Source: Brachybacterium sp042666875
GTDB taxonomy: Bacteria > Actinomycetota > Actinomycetes > Actinomycetales > Dermabacteraceae
Assembly: GCF_042666875.1 (NCBI RefSeq)
Contig: NZ_JBHTCX010000011.1
Location: forward strand, 310,001 to 374,000
DNA length: 64,000 nt
Direction: 5' to 3'
A program made the translations under genes and the position numbers. Under the pieces are notes generated by a model, which saw only the letters and a program-made list of their open reading frames with translations, was not told where the DNA came from and searched no databases. This document shows, piece by piece, positions 23,126 to 31,554 of the stretch. Numbering within the stretch: position 1 is the first letter of the stretch; every line of letters starts with the position of its first letter.

Positions 23126-24889
23126 ATGCTCTGGACGCTGATCAGGCGCCACCTCCGTCCCTACGTGCCCCACGTGATCGCCGTGGTGATCCTGCAGCTG
23201 GCCACGATCCTGGCCACGCTGTACCTGCCCAGCCTCAACGCCGACATCATCGATCAGGGCGTGGCGACGGGGGACACCGACTACATCTGGCGCGTCGGCG
23301 GCGTCATGCTCGGCGTGGCGATGATCCAGCTGGTCACCGCGATTGCGTCGGTCTGGTTCGGTGCCCGCGTCGCCATGGGCATGGGCCGCGACATCCGCCG
23401 CTCGATCTACACCCGGGTCGACCGCTTCTCCACCGAGGAGATGGGCCGCTTCGGGGCGCCCACCCTCATCACCCGCGGCACGAACGATGTCCAGCAGGTC
23501 CAGATGCTGGTGCTGATGACCCTGAACTTCATGGTCATGGTGCCGATCATGTCGATCGGCGGCATCATCATGGCGATCCAGGAGGACCCGGGGCTGTCCT
23601 GGCTGGTCTGGGTGGCGGTGCCGGTGCTGATGGTGATCGTGGGCCTGCTGATCAAGGAGCTCATGCCGCTGTTCCAGCGCATGCAGGCCAACATCGACTC
23701 GATCAACGGCGTGATGCGTGAGCAGATCATGGGCATCCGCGTCGTGCGCGCCTTCGTCCGCGAGGACCACGAGACCCAGCGCTTCACCGACGCCAACGCC
23801 ACCCTGACCGACACCTCGGTGCGGATCGGCCGGCTGTTCGTGATCATGGGCCCCGCCATCACCGTGGTGCTGCACCTGGCCACCGCCGCCGTGCTCTGGT
23901 TCGGCGGGCACCGGGTCGCCGACGGCCTGGTCGACGTCGGCTCCCTGACCGCGTTCATGCAGTACCTGCTGCAGATCCTCATGGCGGTCATGATGGGCAC
24001 CTTCATGTTCATGATGTTCCCGCGCGCGATCATCAGCGGGCGCCGCATCGCCGAGGTCCTCGACACCGTCCCCACCCTCGCCGAGCCCACCGAGCCGGTC
24101 GAGCTGCCGGCCCGCGGCGGCGGAGCCACCGTCGAGTTCCGAGACGTCACCTTCTCCTACCCGGGTGCGGACGCCCCCGTCGTCGACGGCGTCAGCTTCA
24201 CCGCCGAGGCCGGTCGCACCACGGCGATCATCGGTTCCACCGGATCCGGCAAGACCACGCTGGTCAACCTGATCCCCCGGCTGCACGACGCCACCACCGG
24301 TCAGGTGCTGCTCGACGGCGTCCCGGTCACCGAGCTCTCGCGCGCGACCATCTCCCGGACCGTCGGCCTCGTCCCCCAGAAGCCGTACCTGTTCTCCGGG
24401 ACCATCGGTCACAACCTGCGCTTCGGTGACCCTGACGCCACCGACGCCGAGCTCTGGCACGCCCTGGAGACCGCGCAGGCCACCGACTTCGTCGCCGCCC
24501 GGACGACGGGGGAGGGCGAGCAGGCCCGCACCGGACTGGACTCCGCCGTCTCCCAGGGCGGCACCAACGTCTCCGGCGGCCAGCGTCAGCGGCTGTGCAT
24601 CGCCCGCACCCTGGTCGCCCAGCCGCGGGTGTACGTCTTCGACGACTCCTTCTCCGCCCTCGACGTCACCACCGACGCCAAGGTGCGCGAAGGGCTGGCC
24701 GAGCGCACCCGGGGCGCGACCACGATCATCGTCGCCCAGCGCATCTCCACCATCACCGGCGCCGACCAGATCCTCGTGCTCGAGCAGGGCCGGATCGTCG
24801 GCCGCGGCACCCACGAGCAGCTGCTGGAGAGCTCGCAGACCTACCGGGAGATCGTCGACTCCCAGATCACCGCGGAGGAGCCGGCATGA
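23126..24889 (+). CDS. ABC exporter half-transporter A, degenerate ATP site
   Basis: 587 residues from ATG 23126 (GAAGG site). Six membrane helices (about 14-305) precede an ATPase domain. Walker A is GSTGSGKT (370-377), signature VSGGQ (482-486), Walker B VYVFDD (502-507) with Asp507 in place of the catalytic Glu, and the switch residue is Gln538 (IIVAQRIST) where His is standard. These are the marks of the inactive-site subunit of heterodimeric exporters such as TM287/288 and BmrCD. It pairs with the gene that overlaps its stop by 4 bases. Substrate unknown; drugs, lipids or peptides are usual. Confidence 0.93.
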   Translation: MLWTLIRRHLRPYVPHVIAVVILQLATILATLYLPSLNADIIDQGVATGDTDYIWRVGGVMLGVAMIQLVTAIASVWFGARVAMGMGRDIRRSIYTRVDRFSTEEMGRFGAPTLITRGTNDVQQVQMLVLMTLNFMVMVPIMSIGGIIMAIQEDPGLSWLVWVAVPVLMVIVGLLIKELMPLFQRMQANIDSINGVMREQIMGIRVVRAFVREDHETQRFTDANATLTDTSVRIGRLFVIMGPAITVVLHLATAAVLWFGGHRVADGLVDVGSLTAFMQYLLQILMAVMMGTFMFMMFPRAIISGRRIAEVLDTVPTLAEPTEPVELPARGGGATVEFRDVTFSYPGADAPVVDGVSFTAEAGRTTAIIGSTGSGKTTLVNLIPRLHDATTGQVLLDGVPVTELSRATISRTVGLVPQKPYLFSGTIGHNLRFGDPDATDAELWHALETAQATDFVAARTTGEGEQARTGLDSAVSQGGTNVSGGQRQRLCIARTLVAQPRVYVFDDSFSALDVTTDAKVREGLAERTRGATTIIVAQRISTITGADQILVLEQGRIVGRGTHEQLLESSQTYREIVDSQITAEEPA

Positions 24890-27012
24890 GCCCCGAGAAC
24901 CAGGACCGGCCGGAGGATGAGGGCCAGGTCGAGGAGAACCGGACCGCGAACAGCAAGCCGCCGGTGTCCAGCTCCCCGTCGGCCCCCGAGACCGCCCCCG
25001 GCGCCGTCGCCTCGAGCACCGCCGCCGCCGGCTCGGAGCTGACCGAGGACGAGATCCTGGAGCTCCAGGACTCCGTCAGCAGCGAATGGGGCGAGTCCGC
25101 GCCCCGCAAGGCCAAGGCCTTCTGGCCCTCGACCCTGCGCCTGGTCGGCACGTTCAGCGATCACAAGCTGGCCCTGACCGTGGTGCTCGTCTTCGGGCTC
25201 ATCTCCACCGGCCTCAGCGTGTGGGCGCCCACCATTCTCGGCAACGCGATGGACGTCATCGCCGACGGCGCCTTCGGCGACGGGGGAGTGGACTTCTCGC
25301 AGCTGGGCCGGCTGCTGCTGATCGTGATCGGCATGTACGTCATCGCCTCGGTGTTCGACTGGCTGCAGGGCCGGCTGCTGAACGACATCGTCATGCGGAT
25401 CGTCTACCGGCTGCGCCAGCGGATCGAGGCCAAGGTCAACCGGCTGCCGCTGAGCTACTTCGACACCCGCCAGCGCGGCGACCTGCTCTCGCGCACCACG
25501 AACGACGTCGACAACGTCCAGCAGGCCCTGCAGCAGGCCTTCGCCTCGCTCGTGTACGCCGTGCTGACCATCATCGGCATCACCACGATGATGTTCTGGC
25601 TCTCCTGGCAGCTGGCGCTCATCGCCCTGGTGGCCCTGCCGATCTCCGGGGTGGTCATCGGCTTCATCGGCTCGAAGTCCCAGAAGCTGTTCACCGCGCA
25701 GTGGCGCCACACCGGACGGCTGAACGGCCACGTCGAGGAATCCTTCACCGGGCACGACCTGGTCACCGTCTTCGACCGGCAGGACAGCATGCGCGAGCAG
25801 TTCGACACCCGCAACGAGGAGCTGTGGGAGGCGTCGTTCAAGGCGCAGTTCTACTCCGGGATGATCATGCCGATCATGCAATGGGTGACCTACCTCGGCT
25901 ACGTGGGCATCGCCGTGGTGGGCGGGCTGCGGATCGCTGCCGGCCAGATGTCGCTGGGCCAGGTCACCGCCTTCATCCAGTACTCGCGCGAGTTCAACGC
26001 GCCGCTGGGCGAGGTGGCCGGCATGGCCAACATGCTGATCTCCGGTGTCGCCTCCGCCGAGCGGATCTTCGAGCTGCTGGACGCCGAGGAGCAGGAGGCC
26101 GACGGGGAGATCACCACCACCGTCACCGGGCCCGACGGCGAACCCGCCACCCAGCGCATCGAGCGCGCCGAGCTGGCCACCCCCACCCGCGGCCACGTCG
26201 AGTTCGACCACGTCGCCTTCTCCTACACCCCGGACGCCCCGCTGATCACCGACCTCTCGCTGACCGCCGAGCCCGGCCAGACCGTCGCCATCGTCGGCCC
26301 CACCGGCGCCGGCAAGACCACCCTGGTCAACCTGATCATGCGGTTCTACGAGATCGACGCCGGCCAGATCCGGCTGGACGGGGTGGACATCCGCGCCCTG
26401 GACCGCGGGGCCGTGCGCAGCCAGATCGGCATGGTGCTGCAGGACGCGGTGCTGTTCGGCGGGACCATCATGGACAACATCCGCTACGGCCGGCTCGACG
26501 CCACCGACGACGAGGTGATCGCCGCGGCGACCGCCACCTTCGTGGACCGCTTCGTGCGCACCCTGCCCGACGGCTACGAGACGGCGATCGAGGACGAGGG
26601 CGCGAACATCTCCGCCGGGGAGCGCCAGCTGATCACCATCGCCCGCGCCTTCCTCGCCGACCCCGCCCTGCTGATCCTCGACGAGGCCACCTCCTCGGTC
26701 GACACCCGCACCGAGGTCCTCGTCCAGGAGGCGATGGCGGCGCTGCGCACCGACCGCACCAGCTTCGTGATCGCCCACCGCCTCTCCACCATCCGTGACG
26801 CCGACGTGATCCTGGTGATGGAGCACGGCGACATCGTCGAGCAGGGCTCCCACGAGCAGCTGCTCGAGGCCGAGGGCGCCTACCACCGCCTCTACTGGTC
26901 GCAGTTCGCCGCCGGCGTGGATCCGGATGAGGACGAGTCGCTGCTGGAGGTCTCGACCGCCGTGACCGGTGAGATCTCTGCCGTGGACCCCGACGCCACC
27001 CCGGCCGGCTGA
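24886..27012 (+). CDS. ABC exporter half-transporter B, catalytic ATP site
   Basis: 708 residues; ATG overlaps the A-subunit stop (ATGA). An 80-residue disordered acidic/Ser/Pro N-terminus is followed by six membrane helices (about 93-385) and an ATPase domain with Walker A GPTGAGKT (471-478), Walker B LLILDE with Glu600, and His631. The signature is ISAGE (575-579), not LSGGQ. In a heterodimer this altered signature faces the degenerate Walker B of subunit A, while the intact E600/H631 faces the canonical VSGGQ of A, so the two genes together make one dead and one working site. Insert 400-432 between membrane and ATPase domains is acidic. Confidence 0.93.
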   Translation: MSPENQDRPEDEGQVEENRTANSKPPVSSSPSAPETAPGAVASSTAAAGSELTEDEILELQDSVSSEWGESAPRKAKAFWPSTLRLVGTFSDHKLALTVVLVFGLISTGLSVWAPTILGNAMDVIADGAFGDGGVDFSQLGRLLLIVIGMYVIASVFDWLQGRLLNDIVMRIVYRLRQRIEAKVNRLPLSYFDTRQRGDLLSRTTNDVDNVQQALQQAFASLVYAVLTIIGITTMMFWLSWQLALIALVALPISGVVIGFIGSKSQKLFTAQWRHTGRLNGHVEESFTGHDLVTVFDRQDSMREQFDTRNEELWEASFKAQFYSGMIMPIMQWVTYLGYVGIAVVGGLRIAAGQMSLGQVTAFIQYSREFNAPLGEVAGMANMLISGVASAERIFELLDAEEQEADGEITTTVTGPDGEPATQRIERAELATPTRGHVEFDHVAFSYTPDAPLITDLSLTAEPGQTVAIVGPTGAGKTTLVNLIMRFYEIDAGQIRLDGVDIRALDRGAVRSQIGMVLQDAVLFGGTIMDNIRYGRLDATDDEVIAAATATFVDRFVRTLPDGYETAIEDEGANISAGERQLITIARAFLADPALLILDEATSSVDTRTEVLVQEAMAALRTDRTSFVIAHRLSTIRDADVILVMEHGDIVEQGSHEQLLEAEGAYHRLYWSQFAAGVDPDEDESLLEVSTAVTGEISAVDPDATPAG

Positions 27013-27073
27013 CCGCGGGAGCACGCACCGGCGGTTCGTCTCAGGCGGCTTTTCCGGCCGGCTCTGGCGGCAT

Positions 27074-27111
27074 GCTCCGAAAGGTTCCATCCAGGTGGAA
27101 CCTTTCGGAGC
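27074..27111. terminator. Long perfect hairpin after the ABC exporter operon
   Basis: Arms GCTCCGAAAGGTTCCA (27074-27089) and TGGAACCTTTCGGAGC (27096-27111) pair over 16 bp with a TCCAGG loop. No T-run follows. Placed 62 bases after the exporter stop, it is likely a terminator of the tail-less kind common in actinobacteria, though a regulatory role for the next gene is possible. Confidence 0.6.
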
Positions 27112-27129
27112 GCGACGGGACGATAGGCC

Positions 27130-27147
27130 TTGACAAATTAATTTGTC
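27130..27147. promoter_or_regulatory. -35 box overlapped by a 16-bp AT-rich palindrome
   Basis: TTGACA (27130-27135) is a perfect -35; a weak -10 GAGTCT lies 17 bases on, 6 bases before the ATG at 27165. GACAAATTAATTTGTC (27132-27147) is an exact palindrome and is strikingly AT-rich for this DNA. Its position lets a bound repressor block the -35, and the adjacent ArsR-like gene is the likely binder (autoregulation). Confidence 0.75.
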
Positions 27148-27164
27148 GGGCGGAGTCTAGGGTC

Positions 27165-27782
27165 ATGCACGATGTGGAGACGATCGACGATGCCGCCGCG
27201 GCGGAGGCCTCGCTGGACCCGATGCGGGGGCGGATGCTGGCGGCGCTGAGCGAGCCCGGCTCCGCCTCGACGCTTGCCGCCCAGCTCGGTATGCCGCGGC
27301 AGAAGGTCAACTATCACCTGCGCGTGCTCGAGCAGCACGGCCTGGTCGAGCTCGTCGAGGAGCGCCGGCGAGGCAACTTCACCGAACGGGTGCTTCAGGC
27401 ATCGGCCGCCTCGTACGTGATCTCCCCCGGCGCGCTGGGGGACATGCAGCCGGATCCGGCGCGATCGCCGGACCGGCTCTCGGCCCGCTGGCTGCTGGCA
27501 CTCTCGTCCCGTCTCGTGCGGGATGTGGGCACGCTGCTGACGGGGGCGCAGAGGGCGAACAGGCCGGTGGCGACCTACGCGATGGACGGGGAGATCCGCT
27601 TCGCCTCGGCCGCGGACCGTGCCGCCTTCACCGAGGAGCTGACGACCACGATCACCGACCTCGTCGCCAAGTACCACCGCGAAAAGCCCGCGGAGGGTGG
27701 GGGAGAGGGGAAGCTCTACCGCCTCGTCGTGGCGACGCACCCCGCCGTGCCTGCCGACCGTAGTGCCCCGCCCATCCACTGA
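27165..27782 (+). CDS. ArsR-like winged-helix regulator
   Basis: 205 residues from ATG 27165, which fits the promoter; the frame is open upstream but runs through the operator. An HTH_20-type winged helix lies at about 15-85: DPMRGRMLAALSEPGSASTLAAQLGMPRQKVNYHLRVLEQHGLV. The rest (about 90-190) is a predicted alpha/beta ligand or dimerisation region without metal-binding cysteines. It lies 109 bases before a SRPBCC gene, a common pairing (regulator plus AHA1-like protein) in actinobacteria, and probably controls both from the upstream palindrome. Its 3' end is covered by stop-containing repeats. Confidence 0.88.
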   Translation: MHDVETIDDAAAAEASLDPMRGRMLAALSEPGSASTLAAQLGMPRQKVNYHLRVLEQHGLVELVEERRRGNFTERVLQASAASYVISPGALGDMQPDPARSPDRLSARWLLALSSRLVRDVGTLLTGAQRANRPVATYAMDGEIRFASAADRAAFTEELTTTITDLVAKYHREKPAEGGGEGKLYRLVVATHPAVPADRSAPPIH

Positions 27783-27845
27783 CGCACCGCCCACCCACGT
27801 GACGCGCCGCATCCACTGACGCCCCCACCCACGTGACGCCCCGCT
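27766..27845. repeat. Tandem repeats carrying the stop codon of the ArsR-like gene
   Basis: The gene end CCGCCCATCCACTGACGC is followed by three more imperfect copies alternating CCCACCCACGTGACGC and CCGCATCCACTGACGC, each with a TGA at the same place. The unit is about 17-20 bp. Confidence 0.75.
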
Positions 27846-27891
27846 AGCCCGCCGACGCACCGCTCACCACCCACCGATGAGGAGAACAGCC

Positions 27892-28707
27892 ATGTCCAAG
27901 GAGTTCGAGGTCCGCAAGGAGGTCGTCCTGGAGGCGACCCCGGAGCAGGTCTGGCGAGCGATCGCCACCCCCGAGGGACAGGCCGCCTGGTCCCCCGATC
28001 CGTACGCCTCCCAGGACGGGATGGACGTGGAGATCCAGGAGCCGGAGCGCTTCGCCCTGCGCACCCCCGAGGCGGAGAACGGCGCGTTCCACGCCTTCGA
28101 GTACATCGTCGAGGCCCGTGACGGCAGCACCACCACCCTCCGGTTCGTCCACAGCGGCTACCTCGGGGACGACTGGGACGCCGAGTTCGACTTCGGCGAG
28201 ATGACCGCGCAGGGGTGGGACATGTACTTCCACACCCTGGCCGAGTACCTCAAGCACTTCGCCGACCGTCCCGCGACCTTCGTCGTCGCCGAAGGGCCCG
28301 CCTCCTCCTCGAGCCCCGAGGCATGGACGCAGCTCGAGCGGGCTCTCGGTGTCGACGGACCCGTCGAGGTCGGTCAGCAGTTGACGCTGACCCCGGAGGG
28401 CCTTCCGCAGCTCAAGGGCGAAGTGGACTACTCGCGCCCGGGCGAGGATTTCATCGGCCTGCGCGCCGCCGACGGCCTCTACCGCTTCCACGGCAGAGCG
28501 GCGATGGGACTTCCCGTCGCCGTCGGTCACTACCTCTACACCGAGGACGTGGATCGGGAGGTGACCCAGCAGGCCTGGAAGGACTGGCTGGAGCGGGTGT
28601 ACGCGTCAGAAGGGGCCGGGTCGGTCTCCCTGGCCGCGCGCGAGCGGGGAGCAGGTTCGCGCCGGTCGGCGCAGCGCCGCTCCGGACGCCGTTCCGGGTC
28701 GCCGTGA
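27892..28707 (+). CDS. SRPBCC/AHA1-domain protein
   Basis: 271 residues from ATG 27892, with GAGGAG 8 bases upstream. The N-terminal half is an AHA1-type START/SRPBCC domain: FEVRKEVVLEATPEQVWRAI, the TPEGQAAW turn, and the long C-terminal helix GWDMYFHTLAEYLKHFA (about 106-122). The second half (about 145-250) has a similar strand-and-helix order ending AWKDWLERVYA and may be a second, diverged copy. A basic Arg/Ser tail closes the protein. Such domains bind hydrophobic ligands; function here unknown. It is probably co-regulated with the upstream ArsR-like gene. Confidence 0.85.
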   Translation: MSKEFEVRKEVVLEATPEQVWRAIATPEGQAAWSPDPYASQDGMDVEIQEPERFALRTPEAENGAFHAFEYIVEARDGSTTTLRFVHSGYLGDDWDAEFDFGEMTAQGWDMYFHTLAEYLKHFADRPATFVVAEGPASSSSPEAWTQLERALGVDGPVEVGQQLTLTPEGLPQLKGEVDYSRPGEDFIGLRAADGLYRFHGRAAMGLPVAVGHYLYTEDVDREVTQQAWKDWLERVYASEGAGSVSLAARERGAGSRRSAQRRSGRRSGSP

Positions 28708-28978
28708 CGATCACCGTGACCATGTGACGTTGCTCACCGAGAAGCCCTGGTCAGAGGTGTTTTCGGGCAGCACGTCACGGACGGTGCGGATTCGTATCGA
28801 TACCGCCTGACCTGGGCTCGGTCGTTGCGCCGGGAGTGATTTACATCGTTTACCGTCGTGAGTGCATCGCGGCTCAAAGGACGAGCCGCGGGTGACCCGG
28901 ATGCCGAGTCGCGGAGGGCTCGGGTGCCCTGCCGCGCGGCTCAGCGGCCGGGTCGCCCACCCTCGACGAAGGAATGGC

Positions 28979-30004
28979 ATGACCCGCAGCGACGCACCGA
29001 CCATGAATCCGCTGGTGCTGCAGCGCGCAGACCCCTGCGTGCTCCGGCACGGCGACGAGTACTTCTTCACCGCCTCGCATCCCCTCTACGACCGGATCAT
29101 CCTGCGGCGCGCCGCGCATCTGGATGATCTGCAGTCTGCCGAGGAGACCACGATCTGGCGCCGCCACGAAGAGGGGCCGCTGTCCCACCTCATCTGGGCC
29201 CCGGAGATCCACCGGGTGGGCGGGGCCTGGTACATCTACTTCGCCGCCGCCCCCGATGAGGACGTGGTCGTCGACGCGCCCGGCATGGATGACACCTTCA
29301 ACCACCGCATGTACGTGCTCGAGAACACCGCGGCGGATCCGCTGAGCGGGGAGTGGGTCGAGCGGGGACAGATCCGCACCGGGTGGGAGTCGTTCGCCCT
29401 CGACGCCACCAGCGTCGAGGTGGACGGGTGCCAGTACCTGATCTGGGCGCAGCAGCATCCGGAGGTCGAGGGGCACTCCAACCTCTACATCGCCCGGATG
29501 GAGAATCCGTGGACCCTGGCCACCGAGCCGGTGGAGCTGAGCCGCCCCGAGTACGACTGGGAGCGCGTCGGCTTCTCGGTCAACGAGGGACCCGCCGTGC
29601 TGGTGCGCGACGGGCGCGTGCTGCTGACGTACTCCGCCGCGGCCACCGGCGTCGAATACGCGATGGGCCTGCTCACCGCTGACGTCGACGCCGATCTGTT
29701 GTCCCCTGATTCCTGGACCAAGTCCCCCGAGCCGATCTTCCTCTCCGATCCGTCGGTGGACCGCTACGGACCGGGGCACAACTCCTTCACCACCACTCCG
29801 GGCGGCGACGTCGTGCTCGTCTACCACGCCCGCACCTACACCGAGATCGCCGGCGACCCGCTGCGCGACCCGAACCGTCACGCCTGCGCGCAGGTGCTGT
29901 CCTTCGCCGAGGACGGCACTCCGCAGTGGGGCACCCCGGCTCCCGCCACCCGCCCCGCCCCGACCTCGACCGAGATCCTGACCCCGGACGGAGAGCGCGC
30001 ATGA
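28979..30004 (+). CDS. GH43 exo-alpha-1,5-L-arabinofuranosidase-like enzyme
   Basis: 341 residues from ATG 28979 (GAAGGA site); no signal peptide, so cytoplasmic. A five-bladed propeller with the three GH43 acids: D18 (base, QRADPCVL), D142 (SFALDATSVEVDG) and E203 (acid, SVNEGPAVLV). Strings such as LIWAPEIHRVGGAWYIYFAA, MYVLENTAADPL and NLYIARMENPWTL match the subgroup that trims arabinose from arabino-oligosaccharides. It overlaps the next gene, an MFS permease, by 4 bases, so import and intracellular hydrolysis of short arabinosides is likely. The 271 bases upstream hold a GTATCGATAC palindrome (28794-28803) but no clear promoter. Confidence 0.9.
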   Translation: MTRSDAPTMNPLVLQRADPCVLRHGDEYFFTASHPLYDRIILRRAAHLDDLQSAEETTIWRRHEEGPLSHLIWAPEIHRVGGAWYIYFAAAPDEDVVVDAPGMDDTFNHRMYVLENTAADPLSGEWVERGQIRTGWESFALDATSVEVDGCQYLIWAQQHPEVEGHSNLYIARMENPWTLATEPVELSRPEYDWERVGFSVNEGPAVLVRDGRVLLTYSAAATGVEYAMGLLTADVDADLLSPDSWTKSPEPIFLSDPSVDRYGPGHNSFTTTPGGDVVLVYHARTYTEIAGDPLRDPNRHACAQVLSFAEDGTPQWGTPAPATRPAPTSTEILTPDGERA

Positions 30005-31332
30005 GCCGCCGTACCGCCCCCGCAGCCGACGTCCCTGACCGCGCGAACCCGGTGCGCAAGCCGGCGTTCTGGAACTTCGGCGGCCTGTTCTTCTTCTACT
30101 TCGCGATCTGGCAGCTCGCCTTCACCTTCCTCAGCCGCTGGCTCGAGGTCGAAGCGGGCATGTCGTACGGCAACATCGGCCTGCTGAACTCCGTGATGGC
30201 GCTGACGGCGTTCTGCCTGCAGCCCGTCTACGGCGTCCTCCAGGACCGACTCGGCTTCCGGAAGCACCTGTTCGCGTTCGTGGTCCTGGTCGGCGCCCTG
30301 ATGGGTCCGTTCTTCGCCTTCGTGTTCACGCCGCTGGTCGACGTCAACCAGGTGCTGGGCGCCGTGCTGGGTGGCCTGTTCCTGTCCCTGACCCTGAACG
30401 CGGGCGTGGGAATCGTCGAGACCTTCAACGAGCGCAACTCCCGCGCGCACCGCTTCGAGTACGGGCACGTGAGGCTGTTCGGCTCGGTCGCCGGGGCCAT
30501 TGCGTCTCTCGTCGGCGGGTTCATCTGGGCCTCGAACCCGAACAGCATCTGGTGGGCCGGCACCTTCTCCGCGATCGTGCTGGGCGCGCTGCTGCTGGTG
30601 GCGCGCACGCCGAAGCCCGGCGACCCCGGGTACGCGGCGCTGAACGCGGACGAGTCCCGCGACGCTCCCCGCGCGAAGATCGACAAGCGCGTGCTGCTGG
30701 AGCTGCTGCGCAACCGCTCGTTCGTGGGATTCATGGTGCTGATGTTCGGCGCCGCCGCCCTCTATGACGTGTTCGACCAGCAGTTCCCGAACTACTTCGC
30801 GCGCTTCGCGGTGGGGGAGCTCGACCCGCAGGTGCTGTTCTCCCGCGTCGTGTTCGCGCAGATCCTCCTCGAGGCGCTGGTGATGATCGCGATGCCGTTC
30901 GTGATCAACCGGATCGGCGCGAAGCGCGGACTGCAGCTGTTCGCCCTGGTGCTGGTGGTGCGAGTGGTCGGTTCGGCGCTGTTCACCCAGACCTCCATGC
31001 TGGTGCTGTGGCGGCTGCTGGCAGCGGTGGAGATGCCGCTGATGCTCATCGCGGTGATGAAGTACATCACCCGCATGTTCGACGTGCGCATCTCCGCGAC
31101 CGCCTACATGATCGGCTTCAACATGGCCAAGCAGGTGGGCATCGTGATCTTCTCGTGGGTCTTCGGCTCCGCCTACGACTTCATCGGCTTCAGCTCCTCG
31201 TACCTGATCATGGGCGTGGTGGTGCTGGCCGTCACCGGCATCGCCGGGGTGCTGATGGAGGATGACAGGCCCCATGCGGCGGCCGACGGCAGCGACGCCG
31301 GTGCCCGGGAGCGCGAGCCGGTCGACGCCTGA
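30001..31332 (+). CDS. MFS oligosaccharide:H+ symporter (LacY-like)
   Basis: 443 residues from ATG 30001 (ATGA overlap with the GH43 stop). Twelve membrane segments. The N-terminal FWNFGGLFFFYFAIWQLAFTFLSRWL and the VYGVLQDRLGFRKHLF loop resemble the oligosaccharide:H+ symporter family of LacY, with the Glu in the VGIVETFNERNSR segment and an Arg/His-rich loop RAHRFEYGHVRLFGS that corresponds to the LacY substrate/proton region. It probably imports the arabinoside hydrolysed by its GH43 partner. The C-terminus runs into a stop-containing 18-bp repeat. Confidence 0.88.
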   Translation: MSRRTAPAADVPDRANPVRKPAFWNFGGLFFFYFAIWQLAFTFLSRWLEVEAGMSYGNIGLLNSVMALTAFCLQPVYGVLQDRLGFRKHLFAFVVLVGALMGPFFAFVFTPLVDVNQVLGAVLGGLFLSLTLNAGVGIVETFNERNSRAHRFEYGHVRLFGSVAGAIASLVGGFIWASNPNSIWWAGTFSAIVLGALLLVARTPKPGDPGYAALNADESRDAPRAKIDKRVLLELLRNRSFVGFMVLMFGAAALYDVFDQQFPNYFARFAVGELDPQVLFSRVVFAQILLEALVMIAMPFVINRIGAKRGLQLFALVLVVRVVGSALFTQTSMLVLWRLLAAVEMPLMLIAVMKYITRMFDVRISATAYMIGFNMAKQVGIVIFSWVFGSAYDFIGFSSSYLIMGVVVLAVTGIAGVLMEDDRPHAAADGSDAGAREREPVDA

Positions 31333-31336
31333 ACAA

Positions 31337-31390
31337 GTGGCGGCGCCTGAATCGGTGGCGGCGCCTGAGACGGTGGCGGCGCCGGAGCCG
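31337..31390. repeat. Three 18-bp repeats after the MFS stop codon
   Basis: Units GTGGCGGCGCCTGAATCG, GTGGCGGCGCCTGAGACG and GTGGCGGCGCCGGAGCCG (31337-31390) directly follow the MFS gene. The first two carry GCCTGA, the same context as the gene's own stop (GACGCCTGA). Nothing else is seen before the promoter of the next gene. Confidence 0.8.
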
Positions 31391-31554
31391 GCTGGCGTCC
31401 CCGGGCCGGTGACCGTGTGTCCGGAGAGCAGGGCCGGGTCGCATCGACGCAGCGGTGCGGTCCTGCCTCCGTGGCGGCGGAATGTCACGCCGCAGAATAA
31501 TCGTGTCGGTGGAACCCCTTCGCCGGCAGCGACCGGCGGAGTAGGTTCGAGACC

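Noticed and set aside
24841..27090. 749-codon leftward frame opposite the ABC exporter
   Set aside because: Low-complexity Gly/Asp/Val/His text with no motif; the rightward frame is a complete ABC exporter.
28794..28803. GTATCGATAC palindrome upstream of the GH43 gene as operator
   Set aside because: Only 10 bp, no promoter elements placed around it and no regulator nearby; kept only as a note.
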